Source: Bosea sp. BIWAKO-01
GTDB taxonomy: Bacteria; Pseudomonadota; Alphaproteobacteria; Rhizobiales; Beijerinckiaceae
Direction: 5' to 3'
NCBI RefSeq assembly: GCF_001748145.1
Contig: NZ_BCQA01000001.1
Coordinates: 3,002,501 to 3,066,500, forward strand
DNA: 64,000 nt
Positions within the stretch are counted from its first letter, which is position 1; each line of letters begins with the position of its first letter. Under the pieces are notes generated by a model, which ran no database searches, had not been told where the DNA came from, and saw only the letters and a list, made by a program, of their open reading frames with translations. Of the stretch, positions 55,013 to 62,916 are shown one piece after another. The translations under genes were made by a program, and so were the position numbers.

Positions 55013-56008
55013 TCACTTCAGGCTCTCGACCGCGAGCTTCGCCACGGCTGCATGAGCCGCTTCGCGCGCCGTGGCATCGGCCTGCGCGCCGGCAAGATAG
55101 ACCGCGATCGCAAAACGCCGCCCGTCGGGCAGGGCGACAATCCCGATATCGTTGATGGCGCTGTTGATGCCGTCGAGCGTGTCGCCGGTGCCGGTCTTGT
55201 GGGCGAAGGTTGCTCCAGTGGGGAGACCCGCCCTGATCCGTTGGGCACCGGTCGGTGATTTCAGGAGGATTCCGGTCAGAAGCCGGTCATGCGCGGGCTC
55301 GCGCAGCCAGTTGCCCCTGACGAGGCCTTCGAGAAAGGCGATCGAGGCCTCGGGTGTGGCGGAATCCCGAGCTTCGCCGTTGATATAGCTCTCCAGCGCC
55401 GCGCGCCGCTTTTGCCTCGGCATGGCCGCGATCGCGGCCTCGAAGGCTTCGTCGTCGATGACCTCATCCCAGGCGAAGGCCGGAAGGCCGGCGATCTCGG
55501 GCTGGAATTCGCGCTCGTAGCGGTCGACGGAGATTCCGGAGAGGCCGCCTTCGTTCAGCATGGTCGTGACGACCTTCGGGCCGCCGATCCGCTTCATCAG
55601 CACGTCGGCGGCGCTGTTGTCGCTTGCGCCGGTCGAGCGGGTGAGAAGGTCCGTCACCGTGTAGGCCTGTTCCTCGCCCTTGAAGCCCTTCTTCATCGGG
55701 CTCCAGTAGAGCGCAAGCTCGTTGCGCTTCACCAGGATCTCCTGGTCGAGCCTGAGCTTGCCGGCCTCGACCGCCTGCAGCACCGTGACCGCGAGCGGCA
55801 GCTTGAAGACGCTCTGCATCGGGAAGCGCTCCTGCCCGCGATGCGACCAGCTCTTGCGGTCCTTCAGGTCGATCAGCGCGACGCCGAGGCGGCCCCTGGC
55901 ATCCCGTTCGATGGCCTGGATGCCGCTGTCGAGTTTCGCCTTGTCCCAGTCGGCGAGGGCTGGTGTGGGAACGAGGCAGGCGAGCGTGAGAGCGGCGAAT
56001 CGCGACAT
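55013..56008 (-). CDS. Class A beta-lactamase
   Basis: The 331-residue precursor has a signal peptide (1-19, ending ALAD) and a serine beta-lactamase fold. Active-site elements in order are SVFK (66-69, Ser66 and Lys69), SDN (129-131), the omega-loop DRYEREFQ with the general-base Glu at 165, and KTG (271-273). The residue four after that Glu, Asn170 in TEM-type enzymes, is Gln here. About 40 residues before KTG exceed the usual length. It should hydrolyse penicillins and perhaps other beta-lactams in the periplasm. The ATG at 56008 follows a T-run, and the only ribosome-site-like bases (AGGGG) lie in the serA terminator stem. Confidence 0.93.
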   Translation of the reverse strand: MSRFAALTLACLVPTPALADWDKAKLDSGIQAIERDARGRLGVALIDLKDRKSWSHRGQERFPMQSVFKLPLAVTVLQAVEAGKLRLDQEILVKRNELALYWSPMKKGFKGEEQAYTVTDLLTRSTGASDNSAADVLMKRIGGPKVVTTMLNEGGLSGISVDRYEREFQPEIAGLPAFAWDEVIDDEAFEAAIAAMPRQKRRAALESYINGEARDSATPEASIAFLEGLVRGNWLREPAHDRLLTGILLKSPTGAQRIRAGLPTGATFAHKTGTGDTLDGINSAINDIGIVALPDGRRFAIAVYLAGAQADATAREAAHAAVAKLAVESLK

Positions 56009-56009
56009 G

Positions 56010-56041
56010 AAAAATCCCCTGTGGCGGGGGCCACAGGGGAT
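56010..56041 (-). terminator. Terminator of serA overlapping the beta-lactamase ribosome site
   Basis: ATCCCCTGTGGC (56014-56025) and GCCACAGGGGAT (56030-56041) pair perfectly over 12 bases around GGGG; on the minus strand TTTTT follows. It lies 38 bases past the serA stop. The beta-lactamase ATG begins right after the T-run, so its AGGGG lies within the 3' arm. Confidence 0.9.
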
Positions 56042-56079
56042 CTGGATTGCGGCGCCGTCTGGGCGCGATGCAGGCGGCT

Positions 56080-57669
56080 TCAGAACTTCAGCCGGCGCGC
56101 CCGCTTGACCATCGGGATCTCGTGGATCTTTTCGAGCAGCTCGTCCGAGATCGCCTCGTCGACGGCGACATAGCAGATCGCGTCGCCGCCCGGCTTGTCG
56201 CGGCCGAGGCTGAAGGTCGCGACATTGACGCCGGCTGCGCCGAGCAGCGAGCCGAACTGGCCGATGAAGCCCGGCTTGTCGGCATTGCGGACATAAAGCA
56301 TGTGCGGCGCGAACTCGGCATCGACCTGGATGTCGCGGATCTCGACGATGCGCGGCTTGCCGTCCTGAAACACCGTGCCCGACGCATGGCGTGGCATATC
56401 CTCGGCGTCGACGACGATGCGGATGACGCTCTCGAGATTGCCGGCGACCTCGCGTGTCATCTCCTCGACGACGATACCCTTCTCCTTGGCGATCATCGCG
56501 GCGTTGACCATGTTGATCTCGGGCAGGAAGGGCCGCAGCACGCCGGTGATCGCGGCGGCCGAGATCGCCTTCAGGTTGAGATGGGCGACCGCGCCCTCAT
56601 ACTCGATGCGGATGCCCTTGACGGCGGCCTCGGTGAGCTGACCCAGGAAGGAGCCGAGCTTTTCGGCGAGCGCGACGAAGGGCTTGATCCGCGGCGCTTC
56701 CTCGGCCGAGATCGACGGGAAGTTGACAGCATTGGTGATCGCGCCCTTGAGCAGGTAGTCCGACATCTGCTCGGCGACCTGGAGCGCGACATTCTCCTGC
56801 GCCTCGTTGGTCGAGGCGCCGAGATGCGGCGTGCAGACGACGTTCTCCAGCCCGAAGAGCGGGTTCGTCTCGGCCGGCTCGGCCGAGAACACGTCGAAGG
56901 CGGCGCCCGCGACATGGCCGGACTTGATCAGCGCGGCGAGCGCCGCCTCGTCTACCAGACCGCCGCGCGCGCAGTTGATGATGCGCACGCCCTTCTTGGT
57001 CTTGGCGAGATTCTCGGCCGAGAGGATGTTTTTCGTCTTTTCCGTCATCGGCACGTGCAGGGTGATGAAATCCGCACGCTTCAGCAACTCGTCGAGCTCG
57101 ACCTTCTCGACGCCGAGCTGCACGGCCCGCTCCGGCGAGAGATAGGGGTCGAAGGCGATGACGCGCATCTTCAGGCCGATGCCGCGCTCGGCGACGATCG
57201 AGCCGATATTGCCGCAGCCGATCAGGCCGAGCGTCTTGGCGGTGATCTCGACGCCCATGAAGCGGTTCTTCTCCCACTTCCCGGCCTGGGTCGAGAGGTC
57301 GGCGGAGGGGATCTGCCGTGCGAGCGCGAACATCATGGCGATGGCGTGCTCGGCGGTGGTGATCGAATTGCCGAAAGGCGTGTTCATCACGATGATGCCG
57401 CGCGCGGTCGCGGCCGGGATCTCGACATTGTCGACGCCGATGCCGGCGCGGCCGATGACCTTCAGGTTCTTCGCCTGCTCCAGGAGCTTGGCGGTGGCCT
57501 TGGTCGCCGACCGGATGGCGAGGCCGTCATACTCGCCGATGATCGCGGCGAGCTTGTCCTTGTCCTTGCCGAGGCTCGGATCGAAGGTCACGTCGATGCC
57601 GCGATCCTTGAAGATCTGCACGGCGGCGGGAGAAAGAGCGTCCGAGATCAGGACTTTGGGGGCGGTCAT
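56080..57669 (-). CDS. serA: D-3-phosphoglycerate dehydrogenase
   Basis: The 529-residue enzyme oxidises 3-phosphoglycerate to 3-phosphohydroxypyruvate with NAD, the first step of serine synthesis. The dinucleotide fold has TLGLIGCGNIGSIVAERG (about 145-160). Catalytic residues are Arg in NCARGGLVDEAAL, Glu in DVFSAEPAETNPL and His in TPHLGASTNEAQ. An intervening ASB domain (about 320-450) and a C-terminal ACT domain (about 455-529, GFIGQFGSLLGAAGVNVATFSLGR) mark the long type that can be inhibited by serine. The ATG at 57669 fits. It follows serC after 219 bases that contain a paired-hairpin repeat, and ends in a strong terminator. Confidence 0.96.
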   Translation of the reverse strand: MTAPKVLISDALSPAAVQIFKDRGIDVTFDPSLGKDKDKLAAIIGEYDGLAIRSATKATAKLLEQAKNLKVIGRAGIGVDNVEIPAATARGIIVMNTPFGNSITTAEHAIAMMFALARQIPSADLSTQAGKWEKNRFMGVEITAKTLGLIGCGNIGSIVAERGIGLKMRVIAFDPYLSPERAVQLGVEKVELDELLKRADFITLHVPMTEKTKNILSAENLAKTKKGVRIINCARGGLVDEAALAALIKSGHVAGAAFDVFSAEPAETNPLFGLENVVCTPHLGASTNEAQENVALQVAEQMSDYLLKGAITNAVNFPSISAEEAPRIKPFVALAEKLGSFLGQLTEAAVKGIRIEYEGAVAHLNLKAISAAAITGVLRPFLPEINMVNAAMIAKEKGIVVEEMTREVAGNLESVIRIVVDAEDMPRHASGTVFQDGKPRIVEIRDIQVDAEFAPHMLYVRNADKPGFIGQFGSLLGAAGVNVATFSLGRDKPGGDAICYVAVDEAISDELLEKIHEIPMVKRARRLKF

Positions 57670-57719
57670 GGGGAATACCTCGGTTGCCCGCGCATGAGGG
57701 CGGGCCAAATGGGGAAGGT

Positions 57720-57863
57720 CGTCATGGCCGCCGCTTGCGGCGACCATCCACGTCTTCGCGCGGGTCGGGCGCGCGCCTGGACAAAAGGCCACCGGGCCTC
57801 AAAGTCTTCGACCCGCACGCCATCGGCATCGCAAGGCAGAATGGTCGGGCGTGGCCCGACCAT
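57720..57863. repeat. Paired-hairpin (BIME-like) repeat between serC and serA
   Basis: A near-perfect stem at 57724-57747 (ATGGCCGCCGC, loop TT, GCGGCGACCAT) and a perfect 10-bp stem at 57841-57863 (ATGGTCGGGC, loop GTG, GCCCGACCAT) bound the element. The left half continues as CCATCCACGTCTTCGCG, wording I recognise from dispersed REP sequences of Hyphomicrobiales. Being inside the serC-serA transcript, it could affect mRNA stability. Confidence 0.65.
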
Positions 57864-57888
57864 GACGTTGAGCGCGACGCAGCTGCGC

Positions 57889-59064
57889 TTACGCCGCCTT
57901 CTTCAGCCCGGCCTTGGCCTCGTTGAAGGCATAGGTGATCCAGGGCAGCAGCGCCTTGAGATCGCGGCTCTGCACGGTCGCACCGCACCAGATGCGCAGA
58001 CCGGGAGGGGCGTCGCGATAATGCCCGAGATCGAAGCCGGCGCCGGCCTTCTCGATGATCGAAACCACCTGCTTGGCAAAGGCGGCCTGGGCGTCGGCCG
58101 GCAGCGCCGTCACCGCCGGGTCGGTGAACTTCAGGCACACCGAGGTGTTCGAGCGCGTCTTCGGCTTCACCGCGAGGAAATCGATCCAGTCATTCTCGCG
58201 CACGAACTTGGCGAGCACGCGGGCATTGCCGTCGGCGCGCTTCACCAGCCCGTCGAGCCCGCCGACCTTCTTCGCCCAGTGCAGCGCATCGAGATAATCC
58301 TCGACCGCGAGCATGGAGGGCGTGTTGATCGTCTCGCCGACAAAAATGCCTTCGGAGAGCTTGCCGCCGGAGGTCATGCGGAAAACCTTGGGCAGCGGCC
58401 AGGCCGGCTTGTAGGTCGTGAGGCGTTCGACGGCGCGCGGCGAGAGCACGATCATGCCATGGGCCGCTTCGCCGCCCAGAACCTTCTGCCAGGAGAAGGT
58501 CGTGACATCGAGCTTGGCCCAGTCGAGGCGTTGAGCGAAGGCGGCCGAGGTCGCGTCGCAGATCGTCAGGCCTTCGCGGTCATCGGCGATCCAGCTCGCG
58601 TCGACGACGCGCACGCCGGACGTCGTGCCGTTCCAGGTGAAGACGACGTCGCGATTCCTGGTGTCGACCTTCTTCAGGTTCGGCAGTTCGCCATAGGGCG
58701 CATTGAAGATGCGGACATCGCTGAGCTTGAGCTGCTTGGCGACATCGGTCACCCATCCCTCGCCAAAGCTCTCCCAGGCGAGCATGTCGACGCCGCGCGC
58801 CCCGAGCAGCGACCACATCGCCATCTCAACGGCGCCGGTATCGGAGGCGGGCACGATGCCGATGCGGTAATCGGCCGGCACCTGCAGGATCTCACGCGTC
58901 AGGTCGATCGCAAGCTTGAGCTTGTCCTTGCCGATCTTGGCACGGTGCGAGCGGCCGAGCGCCGCGTCTGACAGGGCTTTGAGGGACCAGCCGGGGCGCT
59001 TGGCGCAGGGGCCGGACGAAAAATGCGGCACGCGCGGACGCGTGGCCGGAACAGTATTCACCAT
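57889..59064 (-). CDS. serC: Phosphoserine aminotransferase
   Basis: The 391-residue PLP enzyme converts 3-phosphohydroxypyruvate to phosphoserine. The start [14 protein letters not shown] is the alphaproteobacterial SerC N-terminus. PLP-binding Lys194 lies in [16 protein letters not shown], and [15 protein letters not shown] and NGTTSGVRV contribute phosphate and PLP contacts. The C-terminus contains [10 protein letters not shown] with the conserved Cys. I chose ATG 59064 (MVNTVPAT), six bases after GGAG; ATG 59076 would overlap that site. A two-hairpin leader of the serC RNA type precedes it. serA follows on the same strand, so the two are likely co-transcribed. Confidence 0.95.
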   Translation of the reverse strand: MVNTVPATRPRVPHFSSGPCAKRPGWSLKALSDAALGRSHRAKIGKDKLKLAIDLTREILQVPADYRIGIVPASDTGAVEMAMWSLLGARGVDMLAWESFGEGWVTDVAKQLKLSDVRIFNAPYGELPNLKKVDTRNRDVVFTWNGTTSGVRVVDASWIADDREGLTICDATSAAFAQRLDWAKLDVTTFSWQKVLGGEAAHGMIVLSPRAVERLTTYKPAWPLPKVFRMTSGGKLSEGIFVGETINTPSMLAVEDYLDALHWAKKVGGLDGLVKRADGNARVLAKFVRENDWIDFLAVKPKTRSNTSVCLKFTDPAVTALPADAQAAFAKQVVSIIEKAGAGFDLGHYRDAPPGLRIWCGATVQSRDLKALLPWITYAFNEAKAGLKKAA

Positions 59065-59120
59065 CGATGTCTCCATCCTTACAGATGGGCGCGCCGCGTT
59101 GGGGCGGCGTGTCCCGTCGA
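59065..59120 (-). ncRNA. serC RNA motif leader
   Basis: On the minus strand, upstream of serC, two hairpins follow in tandem: one with core CGCCGC/GCGGCG plus an outer GGG/CCC (59087-59115), then CCATC/GATGG (59073-59088) whose 3' arm overlaps the ribosome site of serC. Layout and location match the serC RNA motif known from alphaproteobacteria upstream of serC-serA. It probably controls translation; the ligand is unknown. Match is by eye. Confidence 0.7.
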
Positions 59121-59537
59121 TGGGGGTAGGGGATCAGGGCGGGGCGAGTCAAGCGGGAGCAACAATCAGGTGAAATCGAAAGGGAGTCTTTCGGAATTTC
59201 GCGCTCGTGGTGATCGAGCTGATGAAGCGCTCGAAGAATCGGCGATGACACGGCCCGGCTGGCTAGAACTTCCGGCGCTGCTCGCCGAGATCTCCGGCGT
59301 TATTGCGATCGCTGCGGGGCAGTGATCGCAACTGAAGCCGAGGAGGGCGAGGAGACAGGCGAAGGTCGCGACGGGCTGCGGTCGCGAGAGGCATGACGGC
59401 TGCCCTCATCGGCTGGCGGACGCCCGCAGCGGGACGAATGCGTCCCCGGATCGCGAGACTTCAAAGAGCTGCCATCCCTCTTGATCTCAAGTTTGGTTGA
59501 GGTTGTAGAACGCCGCTTTCCCAGGCGGAGACATGGC
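59121..59537. other. Gene-poor stretch between serC and the ABM-like gene
   Basis: These 417 bases hold no intact gene that I can support. The minus-strand part at 59263-59394 resembles the start of the HdeA-like gene at 60009-60257 and is listed as a possible remnant. Promoters for serC and for the plus-strand gene at 59538 should lie here. A small AAAGG/CTTTC dyad occurs near 59180. Confidence 0.4.
59263..59394 (-). pseudogene. Possible HdeA-like gene remnant
   Basis: The sequence from ATG 59394 begins MPLA and, after one frame change, continues as TFACLLALLGF and then AIAITPEISAS. It parallels the HdeA-like protein at 60009-60257 (MPLASRAL, then AAAFVCLLLAS, then AITDPEMTCAA), including the bases upstream of the ATG. 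It stops early in both frames and lacks the Cys-bearing helix. A decayed duplicate is the likely reading. The similarity is moderate and may reflect signal-peptide composition. Confidence 0.35.
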
Positions 59538-59906
59538 ATGACCGAGCAGATCATCATCCGGAACGTGATGCGGATCACCGAGGGGCGGTTGGGGCGGTTC
59601 AGGGAGGCGGTGCGACAGGCGGTCGACCATGTCGAGCAGAACGGGCCGCAACTGACGGTGCGGACTTTCATCGATGACGATGAGATGTGCGCGGTCAGCT
59701 TTCAGCTCTACAGGAACTCGGACGACATTCTGCGCCACTGGCAGATGTCCGATCCCCACATCCAGGCCGTCTCGGAGCATTGCACCGTCGAGGCGATCGA
59801 AATCTATGGCAGCATCAGCAAGGAGGTCGAAGCGGGCCTCGCCCCCTTCGTCAACGACGGACGTGGCCGGATCGCCAAGCCGTTCGCGGGTTTTTCGCGT
59901 TTCTAG
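59538..59906 (+). CDS. Small ABM-like protein of unknown function
   Basis: The 122-residue soluble protein begins TEQIIIRNVMRITEGRLGRFREAV, which together with VRTFIDDDEMCAVSFQLYRNSDDILRHWQ looks like a dimeric ferredoxin-like fold of the antibiotic-biosynthesis-monooxygenase (ABM) kind. Many ABM proteins are small oxygenases or isomerases; others have no known activity. VEAIEIYGSISKEVE forms the expected C-terminal strand and helix. The ATG at 59538 follows GGCGGAG. It is convergent with the HdeA-like gene. No operon partner is evident. Confidence 0.7.
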   Translation: MTEQIIIRNVMRITEGRLGRFREAVRQAVDHVEQNGPQLTVRTFIDDDEMCAVSFQLYRNSDDILRHWQMSDPHIQAVSEHCTVEAIEIYGSISKEVEAGLAPFVNDGRGRIAKPFAGFSRF

Positions 59907-60008
59907 CGAGGGAAACGAATAGCACTGGGCGGCGGATCCGGCGCGGCAGGCGGAAGGCCACGGCGGCGCCTCTCCCGTCATGGTCGGCCTTCCACCGACC
60001 AGCCCGCC

Positions 60009-60257
60009 TCAATCCCCCGTCATCGTCATCTCCGCGTCCATCGCCTTCATCTTCGGATTGGCTGCGCAAAACGCCCTGATCCTGGCCGCGACATCGGCGG
60101 GCGTCCTGTCCCTGGCAGTGTGACCGGCCGGCTTGTGCCCGCCATTCCTCAGATACGCGGCGCAGGTCATCTCCGGGTCGGTGATTGCGGCGGAAGCCGG
60201 GGAGGCGAGGAGGAGGCAGACGAAGGCCGCGGCAAGCGCGCGGGAGGCGAGAGGCAT
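60009..60257 (-). CDS. HdeA/HdeB-like periplasmic protein
   Basis: The 82-residue precursor has a signal peptide (1-23, MPLASRALAAAFVCLLLASP ending ASA). A short mature part follows with two cysteines, in DPEMTCAAYLRNGG and IRAFCAANPKMKAMDAEM, spaced as in HdeA/HdeB acid-stress chaperones. Those small periplasmic proteins unfold in acid and protect others from aggregation. I chose ATG 60257, with AGGA upstream; an ATG at 60284 adds nine basic residues and also has a purine-rich site. It lies 144 bases after the YedK-type gene on the same strand. The family match is by pattern only. Confidence 0.65.
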   Translation of the reverse strand: MPLASRALAAAFVCLLLASPASAAITDPEMTCAAYLRNGGHKPAGHTARDRTPADVAARIRAFCAANPKMKAMDAEMTMTGD

Positions 60258-60401
60258 GATGGCTGTCCTGAACGGTCGGGCCATGCGGCCCTTTTGCGCC
60301 GCTCCTGCACCGCCCGGCCGTGTCGCGCAACGACGCTGACTGACGCCCCGGTCTGCAAGCATCGCATTGCAGAAGGCCAAGAGGTTTTCGGAGCCGGCCG
60401 G

Positions 60402-61073
60402 CTAACCCACCGGCACAATCGTCCCGGGGTCGTCATCGCCGACGCCGCTCTTGTTGACGCGGCGGTCGACGATCCAGTCGCGCAGCGCCGGCGGTGGGTC
60501 GGAGAGCAGCTTTTCGCCGGCGGAGCCGTCGAGCCAGGCGTCGAAATCCCTGGGGTGCAGCATGCAGGGCATGCGGTCATGCAGTGTCGCGATCCCAGCG
60601 ACGGGGTCGCGCACGATGATCGTGCAGCTGATGATCTCCTGCCCGGTTTCCGGGTCCTTCCAGCGTTCCCAGAGCCCGGCGAAGGCAAGCAGCGCGCCGT
60701 CGGCGGCGCTGATGAAATGCGGGGTCTTGTCGCCCTTCGGCCCGGTCCATTCGAAGAAGCCGCTGGCCGGGATGATGCAGCGCCGGCTCCTGAAGGCCGA
60801 GCGGAAGGTCGGCTTCGTCGCCACCGACTCGACCCGTGCGTTGAAGGTGGCGCCGACCTCGTTCGGCCTGCCCTTGTGCCAGGGCGGGATCAGCCCCCAG
60901 CGCGCCGGCATGAGCTCGCGGCCGAGCGGCGTCCTGACGATGATCCGTACGGTGTCGGTCGGCGCGAGATTGTAATGCGGCTGGAGATTGGCCCGCTCGG
61001 TCGGCACCGTCAGCGGCTGGCTGAAGGCGACGATCTCCTCCCAGGTAAAAGCCTGGCTGAAACGTCCACACAT
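60402..61073 (-). CDS. yedK: SOS response-associated peptidase (YedK/HMCES)
   Basis: The 223-residue SRAP protein starts MCGRFSQAFTW, with the catalytic Cys2 exposed after Met removal. Cys2 links covalently to abasic sites in single-stranded DNA and protects them. Other conserved parts are ARWGLIPPW, NARVESVATKPTFRSAFRSRRC (substrate Asn and Glu) and IATLHDRMPCMLHPRDFDAWL with the active His. The fold and length fit bacterial YedK. It is followed by the HdeA-like gene after 144 bases. Confidence 0.95.
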   Translation of the reverse strand: MCGRFSQAFTWEEIVAFSQPLTVPTERANLQPHYNLAPTDTVRIIVRTPLGRELMPARWGLIPPWHKGRPNEVGATFNARVESVATKPTFRSAFRSRRCIIPASGFFEWTGPKGDKTPHFISAADGALLAFAGLWERWKDPETGQEIISCTIIVRDPVAGIATLHDRMPCMLHPRDFDAWLDGSAGEKLLSDPPPALRDWIVDRRVNKSGVGDDDPGTIVPVG

Positions 61074-61152
61074 GGCGTCATCTCCCGACCGGGGAGGGGC
61101 AGGATGATGTGGCAGTGGTGGCGCTGTAAAGCGCGGCGCGCTCGCGCCGCGT

Positions 61153-61467
61153 TCAGATCTTCTTGTCGGTGATCACGCCGGTCCGCATGGTACCGCTGGC
61201 TTCGAGCTGCTTCTTGATCTCGTCGCGGATTTTGTCTGCGATCTCGCCCTTGGCCTTGGGATCGAGCTGGTCGAACTGTTCCTTGGTCAGGCCGAACTTG
61301 GCGAGCATGGCGGTGTGCATGCGCTCGGCCGGCGTCATCTGGGCGTGTTTGAGGAAATCCGTTTCCGCCGTCTTCTGCGCCGCGGACTTGTCGGCAACCT
61401 TGGCAACGGTCTTGAAGGCATCGGCAAGCGATGTGGCCGGCTGGGACGACGAGATTGAAATCGACAT
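61153..61467 (-). CDS. Small conserved cytoplasmic protein
   Basis: The 104-residue protein is helical and charged. It begins MSISISSSQPATSLADAFKTVAKVADKS (a Ser-rich head), continues with TDFLKHAQMTPAERMHTAMLAKFGLTKEQFDQLDPKAKGEIADKI and ends in TDKKI. The middle resembles an EF-hand-like or flagellar-associated helical pair, but no calcium ligands are present. I do not recognise a family with confidence. The ATG at 61467 is chosen because the Ser-rich head is the usual start for proteins of this kind and upstream codons are unlike it. Next to it lie several hairpins. Confidence 0.7.
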   Translation of the reverse strand: MSISISSSQPATSLADAFKTVAKVADKSAAQKTAETDFLKHAQMTPAERMHTAMLAKFGLTKEQFDQLDPKAKGEIADKIRDEIKKQLEASGTMRTGVITDKKI

Positions 61468-61588
61468 GGCAACCTCCGGACTGGTTGCACGCGTCACGCA
61501 AGGCGCGGGCCAGAGGCGCCTTCGGAGAAGTCTTTGTTTCTCAATGCTTTATTGATTGGCTTCGGTGCCGCTGCACGCGCAATCCCGG

Positions 61589-61715
61589 CAGGCGGGAAGA
61601 AATTGCCGGGCAATTCCTTCCCGGGAAGGTTGAGAGTACTCCTCTCCCACATCGAAGTCGCGGGTTCCCGACTTCGATACTTCCGAGAGCTGATCTCGGG
61701 CAGGCCCGAGATCAG
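61589..61715. repeat. Cluster of four hairpins
   Basis: In order: an AATTGCC/GGCAATT dyad near 61600, the palindrome CCTTCCCGGGAAGG (61616-61629), ATCGAAGTC/GACTTCGAT (61651-61678) and CTGATCTCGGGC/GCCCGAGATCAG (61690-61715, 2-nt loop). They fill the gap between two minus-strand genes. They may terminate the gene that stops at 61748 and resemble clustered REP sequences. Confidence 0.55.
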
Positions 61716-61747
61716 GGAGTGGGGAGGCGGGGCGCGGTGCGCCCGTC

Positions 61748-62242
61748 TTAGACGCCCTTCAGGTGGGCGTTGCACTGGCTGTAATAGCCGCCGCCCTTCT
61801 GGATCCATTTCAGGTCGGCATTGCCGCCGCTGGCCTTGTTGATGTTGTACTGGTCGTTGCAGGTCTTGAAGCGCTGCTTGCCGGCGGTCTCGGACGCGTA
61901 TTTCGGGTCGACCTTGGCCGGGAAGACAGCATTGCTCATGGCGGCGTGCGGCTTCGCCTGAGCCGGCGCGGCGGCGGGCGCAGCCAACTGCGGCTTCGGC
62001 TGGGCGGCCGGGGCAGCAGCCGGCGTTGCGGCGGCCGGCGTGGCGGCGTCGCTGCACTGGCTCTTGCGGAAGTCGTTCCAGGATTGGCCACCCAGCGTGT
62101 TGCCGGTCTTGGCGGCGTTATATTTCGTACTGCATTCCTTCATCGTCAGGGCCTGGGCCGGCGTCGCCGCCGGCAGGGCGAAGCCGCCCGCGAGCGCAAA
62201 CAGGCCGAGGGCAAGCGCAGTGCTGGTCTTGGTCATGGTCAT
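61748..62242 (-). CDS. Secreted two-repeat protein (PsiF-like)
   Basis: The 164-residue precursor has a signal peptide (1-31, ending TPAQA). Two similar cysteine-bearing units follow: MKECSTKYNAAKTGNTLGGQSWNDFRKSQCS (about 33-63) and RFKTCNDQYNINKASGGNADLKWIQKGGGYYSQCNAH (about 124-160). They are joined by an Ala/Pro-rich linker. Each unit has a Cys pair and a C-x(3)-Y core like PsiF-type phosphate-starvation proteins. The function of such proteins is unknown. The ATG at 62242 has AGGAGG just upstream. The region between the repeats is low complexity. Confidence 0.75.
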   Translation of the reverse strand: MTMTKTSTALALGLFALAGGFALPAATPAQALTMKECSTKYNAAKTGNTLGGQSWNDFRKSQCSDAATPAAATPAAAPAAQPKPQLAAPAAAPAQAKPHAAMSNAVFPAKVDPKYASETAGKQRFKTCNDQYNINKASGGNADLKWIQKGGGYYSQCNAHLKGV

Positions 62243-62573
62243 CGCCTCCTGACGGGGCATGCCCGTCGGCGGAACCTGGGCCGGGCGAGCGCATCCCATC
62301 CCGGTCAGGTCTCCGAAAAAGAGGATATTCCTCGTAAAATGAACGGTCCATGAGGGATCTTGGGGCTGGCGATCACGGTTTTGAGGTTGTGGCCCATGCG
62401 TCGGATGCGGCTGCGCCGGAGACAAGGTCGGGCATGATGGACGGGGGGAGGGCGCTTCGCATCTTCTCCTGCCAGAAGAGAGGCGCCGGGGTCCGTCGTT
62501 GTGCCACCGGGCTTGACCGCGCCGCCTCCGTCTCGTCCATGGGGCGAAACCAGCAGAGGAGCCGGAGACGGAC
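62243..62573. promoter_or_regulatory. Divergent region of two small genes
   Basis: The 331 bases separate the divergent starts at 62242 and 62574. I find no gene in it. A GACGGG/CCCGTC hairpin lies near 62252-62268, just before the minus-strand ribosome site, and an AT-rich patch (62305-62330) is the best candidate for the minus-strand promoter. Short open frames on both strands look non-coding. Confidence 0.4.
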
Positions 62574-62840
62574 ATGGCCAAGAAGACGCCGGAGCAACTC
62601 ACCAAGGAGTTCGAGGGCCGCAAGGCGAAGGGGCTGGCCAAGGGCGGTGCCGCCTATTGGCCCAATGTTTTGGCGAATGCGGTGCTGAAGCTCGCAGCGA
62701 GCGGCAACGAGATCAGCCTCGCGGCGCTGAGCGAGCAGCTTTCCAGGGATGCCGAGGCGCAGGACGTCACGCTGAAGGCGGGGGCGGCCGAGGCGATCGC
62801 GCGGCTCGGCCAGGCGGTGGCGCGGGCGGCAGAGAGTTAA
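62574..62840 (+). CDS. Small conserved protein of unknown function
   Basis: The 88-residue protein is basic at its N-terminus (MAKKTPEQLTKEFEGRKAKGLAKGG) and then helical. GNEISLAALSEQLSRDAEAQ and LKAGAAEAIARLGQAVARA follow. It has no signal peptide or membrane helix and no cysteine. I do not recognise the family; the basic head could bind nucleic acid. GGAG lies 10 bases before the ATG. The gene is isolated from neighbours, with a broken XRE-cupin fragment downstream. Confidence 0.65.
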   Translation: MAKKTPEQLTKEFEGRKAKGLAKGGAAYWPNVLANAVLKLAASGNEISLAALSEQLSRDAEAQDVTLKAGAAEAIARLGQAVARAAES

Positions 62841-62916
62841 AGGGCCTCAGCCGTTCCCGCCCGCGAGCCTGCCTGCTTCGGGAAGCCGGCGCAGCCGCCA
62901 TGGCCATCAGCCGGCC

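Noticed and set aside
56047..58971. A plus-strand open frame of 974 codons over serA and serC.
   Set aside because: Antisense shadow of two complete enzymes in GC-rich sequence; composition is dominated by Arg, Asp and Gly without motifs.
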